Source: Petrolisthes cinctipes | Taxonomy: Eukaryota > Arthropoda > Malacostraca > Decapoda > Porcellanidae | Length of the DNA: 64,000 nucleotides | NCBI GenBank assembly: GCA_033782935.1 | Contig: JAWQEG010000723.1 | Span: 682,001 to 746,000 of the forward strand | Direction: 5' to 3' | Notes under the pieces: model-generated | What the model was told of the DNA's origin: nothing | Database searches by the model: none | What the model saw: the letters and a program-made list of their open reading frames with translations, nothing else | In this document: positions 1-10,400 of the stretch, one piece after another | How positions within the stretch are numbered: the first letter of the stretch is position 1 | Layout: each line of letters starts with the position of its first letter | Translations under genes and position numbers: made by a program

Positions 1-147
1 AGAATTTGAGATATAAACGGGTACAGAAGATGCATGCACAAATCGACTTTTGGGCACCTGAAAGATCGATTTTCAGTATGTTTTTGGCCTGTATTTTGAA
101 AATACTCTAACACGGAGTAGGCATGTACAGATACCTTCTGGGACCTC

Positions 148-1975
148 TAAATATCGAATTTTCGGATGTTTTGGGACTGAATTTGAGATATCGATTTATT
201 GGCACCTAAAATGTCGATTTTTAGCATGTTTTTCGCCTATATTTTGAAAATATTCTAGCACTGTGTAGACATGTACAGATTGCTTCTGGGACCCCAAAAT
301 ATTGAATTTTCGGGTGTTTTGAGCCTGAATTTGAGATATAAACGGGTACAGAAGATACATGCACATATTGACTTTGGGCACCAAAAATATCGATTTTCAG
401 CATGTTTTGGGCCTGAATTTTGAAAATACTCTAACACGGAGTAGGCATGTACAGATCGCTTCTGGGACCCCTAAATATCGAATTTTCGGGTGTTTTGGGA
501 CTGAATTTGAGATATCGATTTTTTGGCACCTAAAATGTCGATTTTTAGCATGTTTTTAGCCTATATTTTGAAAATATTCTAGCACTGTGTAGGCATGTAC
601 AGATTGCTTCTGGGACCCCAAAATATTGAATTTTCGGGTGTTTTGAGCCAGAATTTGAGATATAAACGGGTACAGAAGATACATGCACATATTGACTTTG
701 GGCATCTAAAATATCGATTATCAGCATGTTTTGGGCCTGTATTTTGAAAATACTCTAACACTGAGTAGGCATGTACAGATTGCTTCTGGGACCCCAAAAT
801 ATTGAATTTTCGGGTGTTTTGAGCCTGAATTTGAGATATAAACGGGTACTGAAGATGCATGCACATATCGACTTTTGTGCACCTAAAAGATCGATTTTCA
901 GTATGTTTTGAGCATGTATTTTGAAAATACTCTAACACGGAGTAGGCATGTACAGATCGCTTCTGGGACCCCAAAATATCGAATTTTCGGGTGTTTAGGG
1001 CCAGAATTTGAGATATAAACGGGTACAGAAGATGCATGCACATATCGACTTTTGGGTACCTAAAAGATCGATTTTCAGTATGTTTTTGGCCTGTATGTTG
1101 AAAATACTCTAACAAGGAGTAGGCATGTACAGATACCTTCTGGGACCTCTAAATATCGATATTTCGGGTGTTTTGGGACTGAATTTGAGATATCGATTTT
1201 TTGGCACCTAAAATGTCGATTTTTAGCATGTTTTTAGCCTATATTTTGAAAATATTCTAGCACTGTGTAGGCATGTACAGATTGCTTCTGGGACCCCAAA
1301 ATATTGAATTTTCGGGTTTTTTGAGCCTGAATTTGAGATATAAACGGGTACAGAAGATGCATGCACATATCGACTTTTGGGTACCTAAAAGATCGATTTT
1401 CAGTATGTTTTTGGCCTGTATTTTGAAAATACACTAACACGGAGTAGGCATGTACAGATCGCTTCTGGGACCCCTAAATATCGAATTTTCGGGTGTTTTG
1501 GGACTGAATTTGAGATATCGACTTTTTGTCACCTAAAAGATCGATTTTTAGCATGTTTTTAGCCTATATCATGAAAATATTCTAGCACTGAGTAGGCATG
1601 TACAGATTGCTTCTGGGACCCCAAAATATTGAATTTTCGGGTGTTTTGAGCCTGAATTTTAGATATAAACGGGTACAGAAGATACATGCACATATTGACT
1701 TTGGGCACCAAAAATATCGATTTTCAGCATGTTTTGGGCCTGAATTTTGAAAATACTCTAACACGGAGTAGGCATGTACAGATCGCTTCTGGGACCCCAA
1801 AATATCGAATTTTCGGGTGTTTAGGGCCAGAATTTGAGATATAAACGGGTACAGAAGATGCATGCACATATCGACTTTTGGGCACCTAAAAGATCGATTT
1901 TCAGTATGTTTTTGGCCTGTATGTTGAAAATACTCTAACAAGGAGTAGGCATGTACAGATACCTTCTGGGACCTC
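148..1975 (+). repeat. Irregular block of HOR units at the left edge
   Basis: Monomer starts read from the anchor spacing are 148 (A), 296 (B), 472 (A), 620 (B), 796 (D), 973 (C), 1150 (A), 1298 (177 bp, B-like left and C-like right), 1475 (A), 1623 (B) and 1799 (C). The units are therefore AB (324 bp), ABDC (678 bp), A-hybrid (325 bp) and ABC (501 bp). The regular trimer is found again from 1475 on. Bases 1-147 hold the end of a C-type monomer. Confidence 0.85.
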
Positions 1976-3952
1976 TAAATATCGAATTTTCGGGTGTTTT
2001 GGGACTGAATTTGAGATATCGACTTTTTGGCACCTAAAAGATCGATTTTTAGCATGTTTTTAGCCTATATTTTGAAAATATTCTAGCACTGTGTAGGCAT
2101 GTACAGATTGCTTCTGGGACCCCAAAATATTGAATTTTCGGGTGTTTTGAGCCTGAATTTGAGATATAAACGGGTACTGAAGATACATGCACATATTGAC
2201 TTTGGGCACCAAAAATATCGATTTTCAGCATGTTTTGGGTCTGAATTTTGAAAATACTCTAACACGGAGTAGGCATGTACAGATCGCTTCTGGGACCCCA
2301 AAATATCGAATTTTCGGGTGTTTAGTGCTAGAATTTGAGATATAAACGGGTACAGAAGATGCATACACAAATCGACTTTTGGGCACCTGAAAGATCGATT
2401 TTCAGTATGTTTTTGGCCTGTATTTTGAAAATACTCTAACACGGAGTAGGCATGTACAGATACCTTCTGGGACCTCTAAATATCGAATGTTCGGATGTTT
2501 TGGGACTGAATTTGAGATATCGATTTATTGGCACCTAAAATGTCGATTTTTAGCATGTTTTTCGCCTATATTTTGAAAATATTCTAGCACTGTGTAGACA
2601 TGTTCAGATCGCTTCTGGGACCCCTAAATATCGAATTTTCGGGTGTTTTGGGACTGAATTTGAGATATCGACTTTTTGGCACCTAAAAGATCGACTTTTA
2701 GCATGTTTTTAGCCTATATTTTGAAAATATTCTAGCACTGAGTAGGCATGTACAGATTGCTTCTGGGACCCCAAAATATTAAATTTTCGGTTGTTTTGAG
2801 CCTGAATTTGAGATATAAACGGGTACTGAAGATGCATGCACATATCGACTTTTGTGCACCTAAAAGATCGATTTTCAGTATGTTTTGAGCATGTATTTTG
2901 AAAATACTCTAACACGGAGTAGGCATGTACAGATCGCTTCTGGGACCCCTAAATATCGAATTTTCGGGTGTTTTGGGACTGAATTTGAGATATTGACTTT
3001 TTGGCACCTAAAAGATCGATTTTTAGCATGTTTTTAGCCTATATCTTGAAAATATTCTAGCACTGAGTAGGCATGTACAGATTGCTTCTGGGACCCCAAA
3101 ATATTGAATTTTCGGGTGTTTTGAGCCTGAAATTTGAGATATAAACGGGTACTGAAGATGCATGCACATATTGACTTTGGGCACCAAAAATATCGATTTT
3201 CAGCATGTTTTGGGCCTGAATTTTGAAAATACTCTAACACGGAGTAGGCATGTACAGATCGCTTCTGGGACCCCAAAATATCGAATTTTCGGGTGTTTAG
3301 GGCCAGAATTTGAGATATAAACGGGTACAGAAGATGCATGCACATATCGACTTTTGGGCACCTAAAAGATCGATTTTCAGTATGTTTTTGGCCTGTATGT
3401 TGAAAATACTTTAACAAGGAGTAGGCATGTACAGATACCTTCTGGGACCTCTAAATATCGAATTTTCGGGTGTTTTGGGACTGAATTTGAGATATCGATT
3501 TATTGGCACCTAAAATGTCGATTTTTAGCATGTTTTTAGCCTATATTTTGAAAATATTCTAGCACTGTGTAGGCATGTACAGATTGCTTCTGGGACCCCA
3601 AAATATTGAATTTTCGGGTGTTTTGAGCCAGAATTTGAGATATAAACGGGTACAGAAGATACATGCACATATTGACTTTGGGCATCTAAAATATCGATTA
3701 TCAGCATGTTTTGGGCCTGTATTTTGAAAATACTCTAACACTGAGTAGGCATGTACAGATTGCTTCTGGGACCCCAAAATATTGAATTTTCGGGTGTTTT
3801 GAGCCTGAATTTGAGATATAAACGGGTACTGAAGATGCATGCACATATCGACTTTTGTGCACCTAAAAGATCGATTTTCAGTATGTTTTGAGCATGTATT
3901 TTGAAAATACTCTAACACGGAGTAGGCATGTACAGATCGCTTCTGGGACCCC

Positions 3953-4100
3953 TAAATATCGAATTTTCGGGTGTTTTGGGACTGAATTTGAGATATCGAC
4001 ATTTTGGCACCTAAAAGATCGATTTTTAGCATGTTTTTAGCCAATATTTTGAAAATATTCTAGCACTGAGTAGGCATGTACAGATTGCTTCTGTGACCCC
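3953..4100 (+). repeat. Monomer A2 (148 bp)
   Basis: A short monomer made of a truncated H1 half (3953-4012, 60 bp) and a full H2 half (4013-4100, 88 bp). Compared with monomer C it lacks 29 bp corresponding to 4321-4349 of that copy. Variant A2 follows D, has GATATCGAC and CACCTAAAAGATCG, and ends its H2 with GCACTGAGTAGGC. This copy has CCAATATTTT instead of the usual CCTATATTTT, which lengthens the central dyad to eight paired bases per arm. Confidence 0.93.
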
Positions 4101-4188
4101 AAAATATTGAATTTTCGGGTGTTTTGAGCCTGAATTTGAGATATAAACGGGTACAGAAGATACATGCACATATTGACTTTGGGCACCA
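4101..4188 (+). repeat. Half-repeat H1 of monomer B2 (88 bp)
   Basis: This is the first half of the cryptic internal dimer. Aligned without gaps against the next 88 bp (4189-4276) I count 57 identical positions out of 88 (65%). The strongest blocks are AAAATAT at positions 1-7, GTTTTG at 21-26, TGAATTT at 31-37, CATG at 63-66 and GGG at 81-83. Chance identity for this composition would be near 28%. H1 carries the ATAAACGGGTACAGAAG segment that is missing from A monomers. Confidence 0.85.
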
Positions 4189-4276
4189 AAAATATCGATT
4201 TTCAGCATGTTTTGGGCCTGAATTTTGAAAATACTCTAACACGGAGTAGGCATGTACAGATCGCTTCTGGGACCCC
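4189..4276 (+). repeat. Half-repeat H2 of monomer B2 (88 bp)
   Basis: This is the second half of the internal dimer, homologous to H1. It contains the TTTTGAAAA dyad, the conserved GTAGGCATGTACAGAT anchor and the terminal GGGACCCC. H2 keeps 88 bp in A, B, C and D, whereas H1 is 88 bp in B and D1-like copies, 89 bp in C and D and 60 bp in A. Length change is therefore mostly confined to H1, apart from the 10-bp H2 deletion common after 18 kb. Confidence 0.85.
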
Positions 4277-4453
4277 AAAATATCGAATTTTCGGGTGTTT
4301 AGGGCCAGAATTTGAGATATAAACGGGTACAGAAGATGCATGCACATATCGACTTTTGGGTACCTAAAAGATCGATTTTCAGTATGTTTTTGGCCTGTAT
4401 GTTGAAAATACTCTAACAAGGAGTAGGCATGTACAGATACCTTCTGGGACCTC
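4277..4453 (+). repeat. Monomer C (177 bp)
   Basis: Halves are 4277-4365 (89 bp) and 4366-4453 (88 bp). Diagnostic variants are GTGTTTAGGGCCAGAATTTG in H1, GATGCATGCACATATCGAC (holding the 8-bp palindrome TGCATGCA), TTTTTGGCCTGTATGTTG in H2, AACAAGGAGTAGG, and the end GATACCTTCTGGGACCTC. In C the two ATAT tetranucleotides flanking the 29-bp segment absent from A are at 4317-4320 and 4346-4349. Confidence 0.93.
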
Positions 4454-4601
4454 TAAATATCGAATTTTCGGGTGTTTTGGGACTGAATTTGAGATATCGA
4501 TTTATTGGCACCTAAAATGTCGATTTTTAGCATGTTTTTAGCCTATATTTTGAAAATATTCTAGCACTGTGTAGGCATGTACAGATTGCTTCTGGGACCC
4601 C
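4454..4601 (+). repeat. Monomer A1 (148 bp)
   Basis: This is the A variant that follows C. It differs from A2 by GATATCGATTT(A/T)TTGGC, by CACCTAAAATGTCG in place of CACCTAAAAGATCG, and by GCACTGTGTAGG in place of GCACTGAGTAGG. It has the same 60+88 bp structure. The dyad ATATTTTGAAAATAT lies at 4545-4559. Confidence 0.92.
4545..4559. other. 15-bp dyad in monomer A (ATATTTT-G-AAAATAT)
   Basis: A perfect inverted repeat with 7-bp arms around one G, in the H2 half of A1. The same position in C and D monomers reads GTATTTT-G-AAAATAC, so the outer pair changes from A/T to G/C and pairing is kept. B2-type copies (GAATTTTGAAAATAC) and C copies with GTATGTTG break the outer part. Confidence 0.8.
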
Positions 4602-4777
4602 AAAATATTGAATTTTCGGGTGTTTTGAGCCTGAATTTGAGATATAAACGGGTAAAGAAGATACATGCACATATTGACTTTGGGCATCTATAATATCGAT
4701 TTTCAGCATGTTTTGGGCCTGTATTTTGAAAATACTCTAACACGGAGTAGGCATGTACAGATTGCTTCTGGGACCCC
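4602..4777 (+). repeat. Monomer B1 (176 bp)
   Basis: This is the B variant that follows A1. It has GGTAAAGAAG (GGTACAGAAG or GGTATAGAAG in some copies), GGGCATCT instead of GGGCACCA at the end of H1, and GCCTGTATTTTG instead of GCCTGAATTTTG in H2. This copy has a private ATCTATAATATCG near 4687. Confidence 0.92.
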
Positions 4778-4954
4778 AAAATATTGAATTTTCGGGTGTT
4801 TTGAGCCTGAATTTGAGATATAAACGGGTACTGAAGATGCATGCACATATCGACTTTTGTGCACCTAAAAGATCGATTTTCAGTATGTTTTGAGCATGTA
4901 TTTTGAAAATACTCTAACACGGAGTAGGCATGTACAGATCGCTTCTGGGACCCC
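4778..4954 (+). repeat. Monomer D (177 bp)
   Basis: This is a C-length monomer that takes the third place in the alternate trimer. Its left part resembles B (ATATTGAATTTTCGGG, TTTTGAGCCTG) and its right part resembles C, so it could have arisen as a B/C recombinant. Diagnostic variants are GGTACTGAAGATGC, CTTTTGTGCACC and GTTTTGAGCATG. Its H2 carries the dyad GTATTTTGAAAATAC. Confidence 0.92.
4898..4912. other. 15-bp dyad in monomer D (GTATTTT-G-AAAATAC)
   Basis: This is the counterpart of the A dyad in the same place within H2, again with 7 paired bases on each side of a central G. It is kept in D copies throughout the window, for example near 8.9, 23.2, 38.4 and 63.2 kb. Confidence 0.8.
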
Positions 4955-7410
4955 TAAATATCGAATTTTCGGGTGTTTTGGGACTGAATTTGAGATATCG
5001 ACTTTTTGTCACCTAAAAGATCGATTTTTAGCATGTTTTTAGCCTATATTTTGAAAATATTCTAGCACTGAGTAGGCATGTACAGATTGCTTCTGGGACC
5101 CCAAAATATTGAATTTTCGGGTGTTTTGAGCCTGAATTTGAGATATAAACGGGTACAGAAGATACATGCACATATTGACTTTGGGCACCAAAAATATCGA
5201 TTTTCAGCATGTTTTGGGACTGAATTTTGAAAATTCTCTAACACGGAGTAGGCATGTACAGATCGCTTCTGGGACCCCAAAATATCGAATTTTCGGGTGT
5301 TTAGGGCCAGAATTTGAGATATAAACGGGTACAGAAGATGCATGCACATATCGACTTTTGGGCACCTAAAAGATCGATTTTTAAGTATGTTTTGAGCATG
5401 TATTTTGAAAATACTCTAACACGGAGTAGGCATGTTCAGATCGCTTCTGGGACCCCTAAATATCGAATTTTCGGGTGTTTTGGGACTGAATTTGAGATAT
5501 CGACTTTTTGTCACCTAAAAGATCGACTTTTAGCATGTTTTTAGCCTATATTTTGAAAATATTCTAGCACTGAGTAGGCATGTACAGATTGCTTCTGGGA
5601 CCCCAAAATATTAAATTTTCGGGTGTTTTGAGCCTGAATTTGAGATATAAACGGGTACTGAAGATGCATGCACATATCGACTTTTGTGCACCTAAAAGAT
5701 CGATTTTCAGCATGTTTTGGGCCTGAATTTTGAAAATACTCTAACACGGAGTAGGCATGTACAGATCGCTTCTGGGACCCCAAAATATCGAATTTTCCGG
5801 TGTTTAGGGCCAGAATTTGAGATATAAACGGGTACAGAAGATGCATGCACATATCGACTTTTGGGCACCTAAAAGATCGATTTTCAGTATGTTTTTGGCC
5901 TGTATGTTGAAAATACTTTAACAAGGAGTAGGCATGTACAGATACCTTCTGGGACCTCTAAATATCGAATTTTCGGGTGTTTTGGGACTGAATTTGAGAT
6001 ATCGATTTTTTGGCACCTAAAATGTCGATTTTTAGCATGTTTTTAGCCTATATTTTGAAAATATTCTAGCACTGTGTAGGCATGTACAGATTGCTTCTGG
6101 GACCCCAAAATATTGAATTTTCGGGTGTTTTGAGCCAGAATTTGAGATATAAACGGGTACAGAAGATACATGCACATATTGACTTTGGGCATCTAAAATA
6201 TCGATTATCAGCATGTTTTGGGCCTGTATTTTGAAAATACTCTAACACTGAGTAGGCATGTACAGATTGCTTCTGTGACCCCAAAATATTGAATTTTCGG
6301 GTGTTTTGAGCCTGAATTTGAGATATAAACGGGTACAGAAGATACATGCACATATTGACTTTGGGCACCAAAAATATCGATTTTCAGCATGTTTTGGGCC
6401 TGAATTTCGAAAATACTCTAACACGGAGTAGGCATGTACAGATCGCTTCTGGGACCCCAAAATATCGAATTTTCGGGTGTTTAGGGCCAGAATTTGAGAT
6501 ATAAACGGGTACTGAAGATGCATGCACATATCGACTTTTGGGTACCTAAAAGATCGATTTTCAGTATGTTTTTGGCCTGTATGTTGAAAATACTCTAACA
6601 AGGAGTAGGCATGTACAGATACCTTCTGGGACCTCTAAATATCGAATTTTCGGGTGTTTTGGGACTGAATTTGAGATATCGATTTTTTGGCACCTAAAAT
6701 GTCGATTTTTAGCATGTTTTTAGCCTATATTTTGAAAAAATTCTAGCACTGTGTAGGCATGTACAGATTGCTTCTGGGACCCCAAAATATTGAATTTTCG
6801 GGTGTTTTGAGCCTGAATTTGAGATATAAACGGGTAAAGAAGATACATGCACATATTGACTTTGGGCATCTAAAATATCGATTTTCAGCATGTTTTGGGC
6901 CTGTATTTTGAAAATACTCTAACACTGAGTAGGCATGTACAGATTGCTTCTGGGACCCCAAAATATTGAATTTTCGTGTGTTTTGAGCCTGAATTTGAGA
7001 TATAAACGGGTACTGAAGATGCATGCACATATCGACTTTTGTGCACCTAAAAGATCGATTTTCAGTATGTTTTGAGCATGTATTTTGAAAATACTCCAAC
7101 ACGGAGTAGGCATGTACAGATCGCTTCTGGGACCCCTAAATATCGAATTTTCGGGTGTTTTGGGACTGAATTTGAGATATCGATTTTTTGGCACCTAAAA
7201 TGTCGATTTTTAGCATGTTTTTAGCCTATATTTTGAAAATATTCTAGCACTGTGTAGGCATGTACAGATTGCTTTTGGGACCCCAAAATATTGAATTTTC
7301 GGGTGTTTTGAGCCTGAATTTGAGATATAAACGGGTATAGAAGATACATGCACATATTGACTTTGGGCACCAAAAATATCGATTTTCAGCATGTTTTGGG
7401 ACTGAATTTT

Positions 7411-10400
7411 GAAAATTCTCTAACACGGAGTAGGCATGTACAGATCGCTTCTGGGACCCCAAAATATCGAATTTTCGGGTGTTTAGGGCCAGAATTTGAG
7501 ATATAAACGGGTACAGAAGATGCATGCACATATCGACTTTTGGGCACCTAAAAGATCGATTTTTAAGTATGTTTTGAGCATGTATTTTGAAAATACTCTA
7601 ACACGGAGTAGGCATGTTCAGATCGCTTCTGGGACCCCTAAATATCGAATTTTCGGGTGTTTTGGGACTGAATTTGAGATATCGACTTTTTGTCACCTAA
7701 AAGATCGACTTTTAGCATGTTTTTAGCCTATATTTTGAAAATATTCTAGCACTGAGTAGGCATGTACAGATTGCTTCTGGGACCCCAAAATATTAAATTT
7801 TCGGGTGTTTTGAGCCTGAATTTGAGATATAAACGGGTACTGAAGATGCATGCACATATCGACTTTTGTGCACCTAAAAGATCGATTTTCAGTATGTTTT
7901 GAGCATGTATTTTGAAAATACTCTAACACGGAGTAGGCATGTACAGATCGCTTCTGGGACCCCTAAATATCGAATTTTCGGGTGTTTTGGGACTGAATTT
8001 GAGATATCGACTTTTTGGCACCTAAAAGATCGATTTTTAGCATGTTTTTAGCCTATATCTTGAAAATATTCTAGCACTGAGTAGGCATGTACAGATTGCT
8101 TCTGGGACCCCAAAATATTGAATTTTCGGGTGTTTTGAGCCTGAAATTTGAGATATAAACGGGTACTGAAGATGCATGCACATATTGACTTTGGGCACCA
8201 AAAATATCGATTTTCAGCATGTTTTGGGCCTGAATTTTGAAAATACTCTAACACGGAGTAGGCATGTACAGATCGCTTCTGGGACCCCAAAATATCGAAT
8301 TTTCCGGTGTTTAGGGCCAGAATTTGAGATATAAACGTGTACAGAAGATGCATGCACATATCGACTTTTGGGCACCTAAAAGATCGATTTTCAGTATGTT
8401 TTTGGCCTGTATGTTGAAAATACTTTAACAAGGAGTAGGCATGTACAGATACCTTCTGGGACCTCTAAATATCGAATTTTCGGGTGTTTTGGGACTGAAT
8501 TTGAGATATCGATTTTTTGGCACCTAAAATGTCGATTTTTAGCATGTTTTTAGCCTATATTTTGAAAATATTCTAGCACTGTGTAGGCATGTACAGATTG
8601 CTTCTGGGACCCCAAAATATTGAATTTTCGGGTGTTTTGAGACAGAATTTGAGATATAAACGGGTACAGAAGATACATGCACATATTGACTTTGGGCATC
8701 TAAAATATCGATTATCAGCATGTTTTGGGCCTGTATTTTGAAAATACTCTAACACTGAGTAGGCATGTACAGATTGCTTCTGGGACCCCAAAATATTGAA
8801 TTTTCGGGTGTTTTGAGCCTGAATTTGAGATATAAACGGGTACTGAAGATGCATGCACATATCGACTTTTGTGCACCTAAAAGATCGATTTTCAGTATGT
8901 TTTGAGCATGTATTTTGAAAATACTCTAACACGGAGTAGGCATGTACAGATCGCTTCTGGGACCCCTAAATATCGAATTTTCGGGTGTTTTGGGACTGAA
9001 TTTGAGATATCGACATTTTGGCACCTAAAAGATCGATTTTTAGCATGTTTTTAGCCAATATTTTGAAAATATTCTAGCACTGAGTAGGCATGTACAGATT
9101 GCTTCTGTGACCCCAAAATATTGAATTTTCGGGTGTTTTGAGCCTGAATTTGAGATATAAACGGGTACAGAAGATACATGCACATATTGACTTTGGGCAC
9201 CAAAAATATCGATTTTCAGCATGTTTTGGGCCTGAATTTCGAAAATACTCTAACACGGAGTAGGCATGTACAGATCGCTTCTGGGACCCCAAAATATCGA
9301 ATTTTCGGGTGTTTAGGGCCAGAATTTGAGATATAAACGGGTACTGAAGATGCATGCACATATCGACTTTTGGGTACCTAAAAGATCGATTTTCAGTATG
9401 TTATTGGCCTGTATGTTGAAAATACTCTAACAAGGAGTAGGCATGTACAGATACCTTCTGGGACCTCTAAATATCGAATTTTCGGGTGTTTTGGGACTGA
9501 ATTTGAGATATCGATTTTTTGGCACCTAAAATGTCGATTTTTAGCATGTTTTTAGCCTATATTTTGAAAAAATTCTAGCACTGTGTAGGCATGTACAGAT
9601 TGCTTCTGGGACCCCAAAATATTGAATTTTCGGGTGTTTTGAGCCTGAATTTGAGATATAAACGGGTAAAGAAGATACATGCACATATTGACTTTGGGCA
9701 TCTAAAATATCGATTTTCAGCATGTTTTGGGCCTGTATTTTGAAAATACTCTAACACTGAGTAGGCATGTACAGATTGCTTCTGGGACCCCAAAATATTG
9801 AATTTTCGTGTGTTTTGAGCCTGAATTTGAGATATAAACGGGTACTGAAGATGCATGCACATATCGACTTTTGTGCACCTAAAAGATCGATTTTCAGTAT
9901 GTTTTGAGCATGTATTTTGAAAATACTCCAACACGGAGTAGGCATGTACAGATCGCTTCTGGGACCCCTAAATATCGAATTTTCGGGTGTTTTGGGACTG
10001 AATTTGAGATATCGATTTTTTGGCACCTAAAATGTCGATTTTTAGCATGTTTTTAGCCTATATTTTGAAAATATTCTAGCACTGTGTAGGCATGTACAGA
10101 TTGCTTTTGGGACCCCAAAATATTGAATTTTCGGGTGTTTTGAGCCTGAATTTGAGATATAAACGGGTATAGAAGATACATGCACATATTGACTTTGGGC
10201 ATCTAAAATATCGATTTTCAGCATGTTTTGGGACTGTATTTTGAAAATACTCTAACACGGAGTAGGCATGTACAGATCGCTTCTGGGACCCCAAAATATC
10301 GAATTTTCGGGTGTTTAGGGCCAGAATTTGAGATATAAACGGGTACAGAAGATGCATGCACATATCGACTTTTGGGTACCTAAAAGATCGATTTTCAGTA

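Larger units (their letters stand above)
4101..4276 (+). repeat. Monomer B2 (176 bp)
   Basis: A full-length monomer made of two ungapped 88-bp halves, 4101-4188 and 4189-4276. It is 39% GC (69 of 176). Diagnostic variants are ATATTGAATTTTCGGG in H1, ACATATTGACTTTGGGCACCA at the H1/H2 border and GCCTGAATTTTGAAAATAC in H2. It follows A2 and precedes C. Confidence 0.93.
3953..4954 (+). repeat. Reference 1002-bp higher-order repeat (A2-B2-C-A1-B1-D)
   Basis: This is a well-formed copy used here to define the unit. It holds two 501-bp trimers, 3953-4453 and 4454-4954, that differ by diagnostic variants. The first has GACATTTTGGCACC and AAAAGATCG in A, GGGCACCA in B, and a C with TGGGTACC. The second has GATTTATTGGCACC and AAAATGTCG in A, GGTAAAGAAG and GGGCATCT in B, and a D with TTTTGTGCACC and GAGCATG. 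The two trimers alternate through much of the first 19 kb, for example trimers ending in D near 3.9, 4.9, 7.1, 8.9, 9.9 and 10.9 kb with C trimers between. The next A2 starts at 4955, exactly 1002 bp later. Confidence 0.9.

Noticed and set aside
579..1115. Minus-strand open frame of 178 codons, and similar 95-178 codon frames across the array
   Set aside because: They follow the repeat register exactly and overlap in other frames. Each ends because A (148 bp) and B (176 bp) break the frame, and they have no recognisable domain. They come from the low stop density of the satellite on that strand.
4277..4365. TATA-like GATATAAACGGG as a promoter
   Set aside because: It recurs in every H1 with no downstream gene or other promoter signal. 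It is part of an A+T-rich repeat.
3953..4454. CENP-B box in ATCGAATTTTCGGG
   Set aside because: The core resembles the flanks of a CENP-B box, but it is one base short and lacks the required central A, so it does not fit TTCG-N4-A-N2-CGGG.
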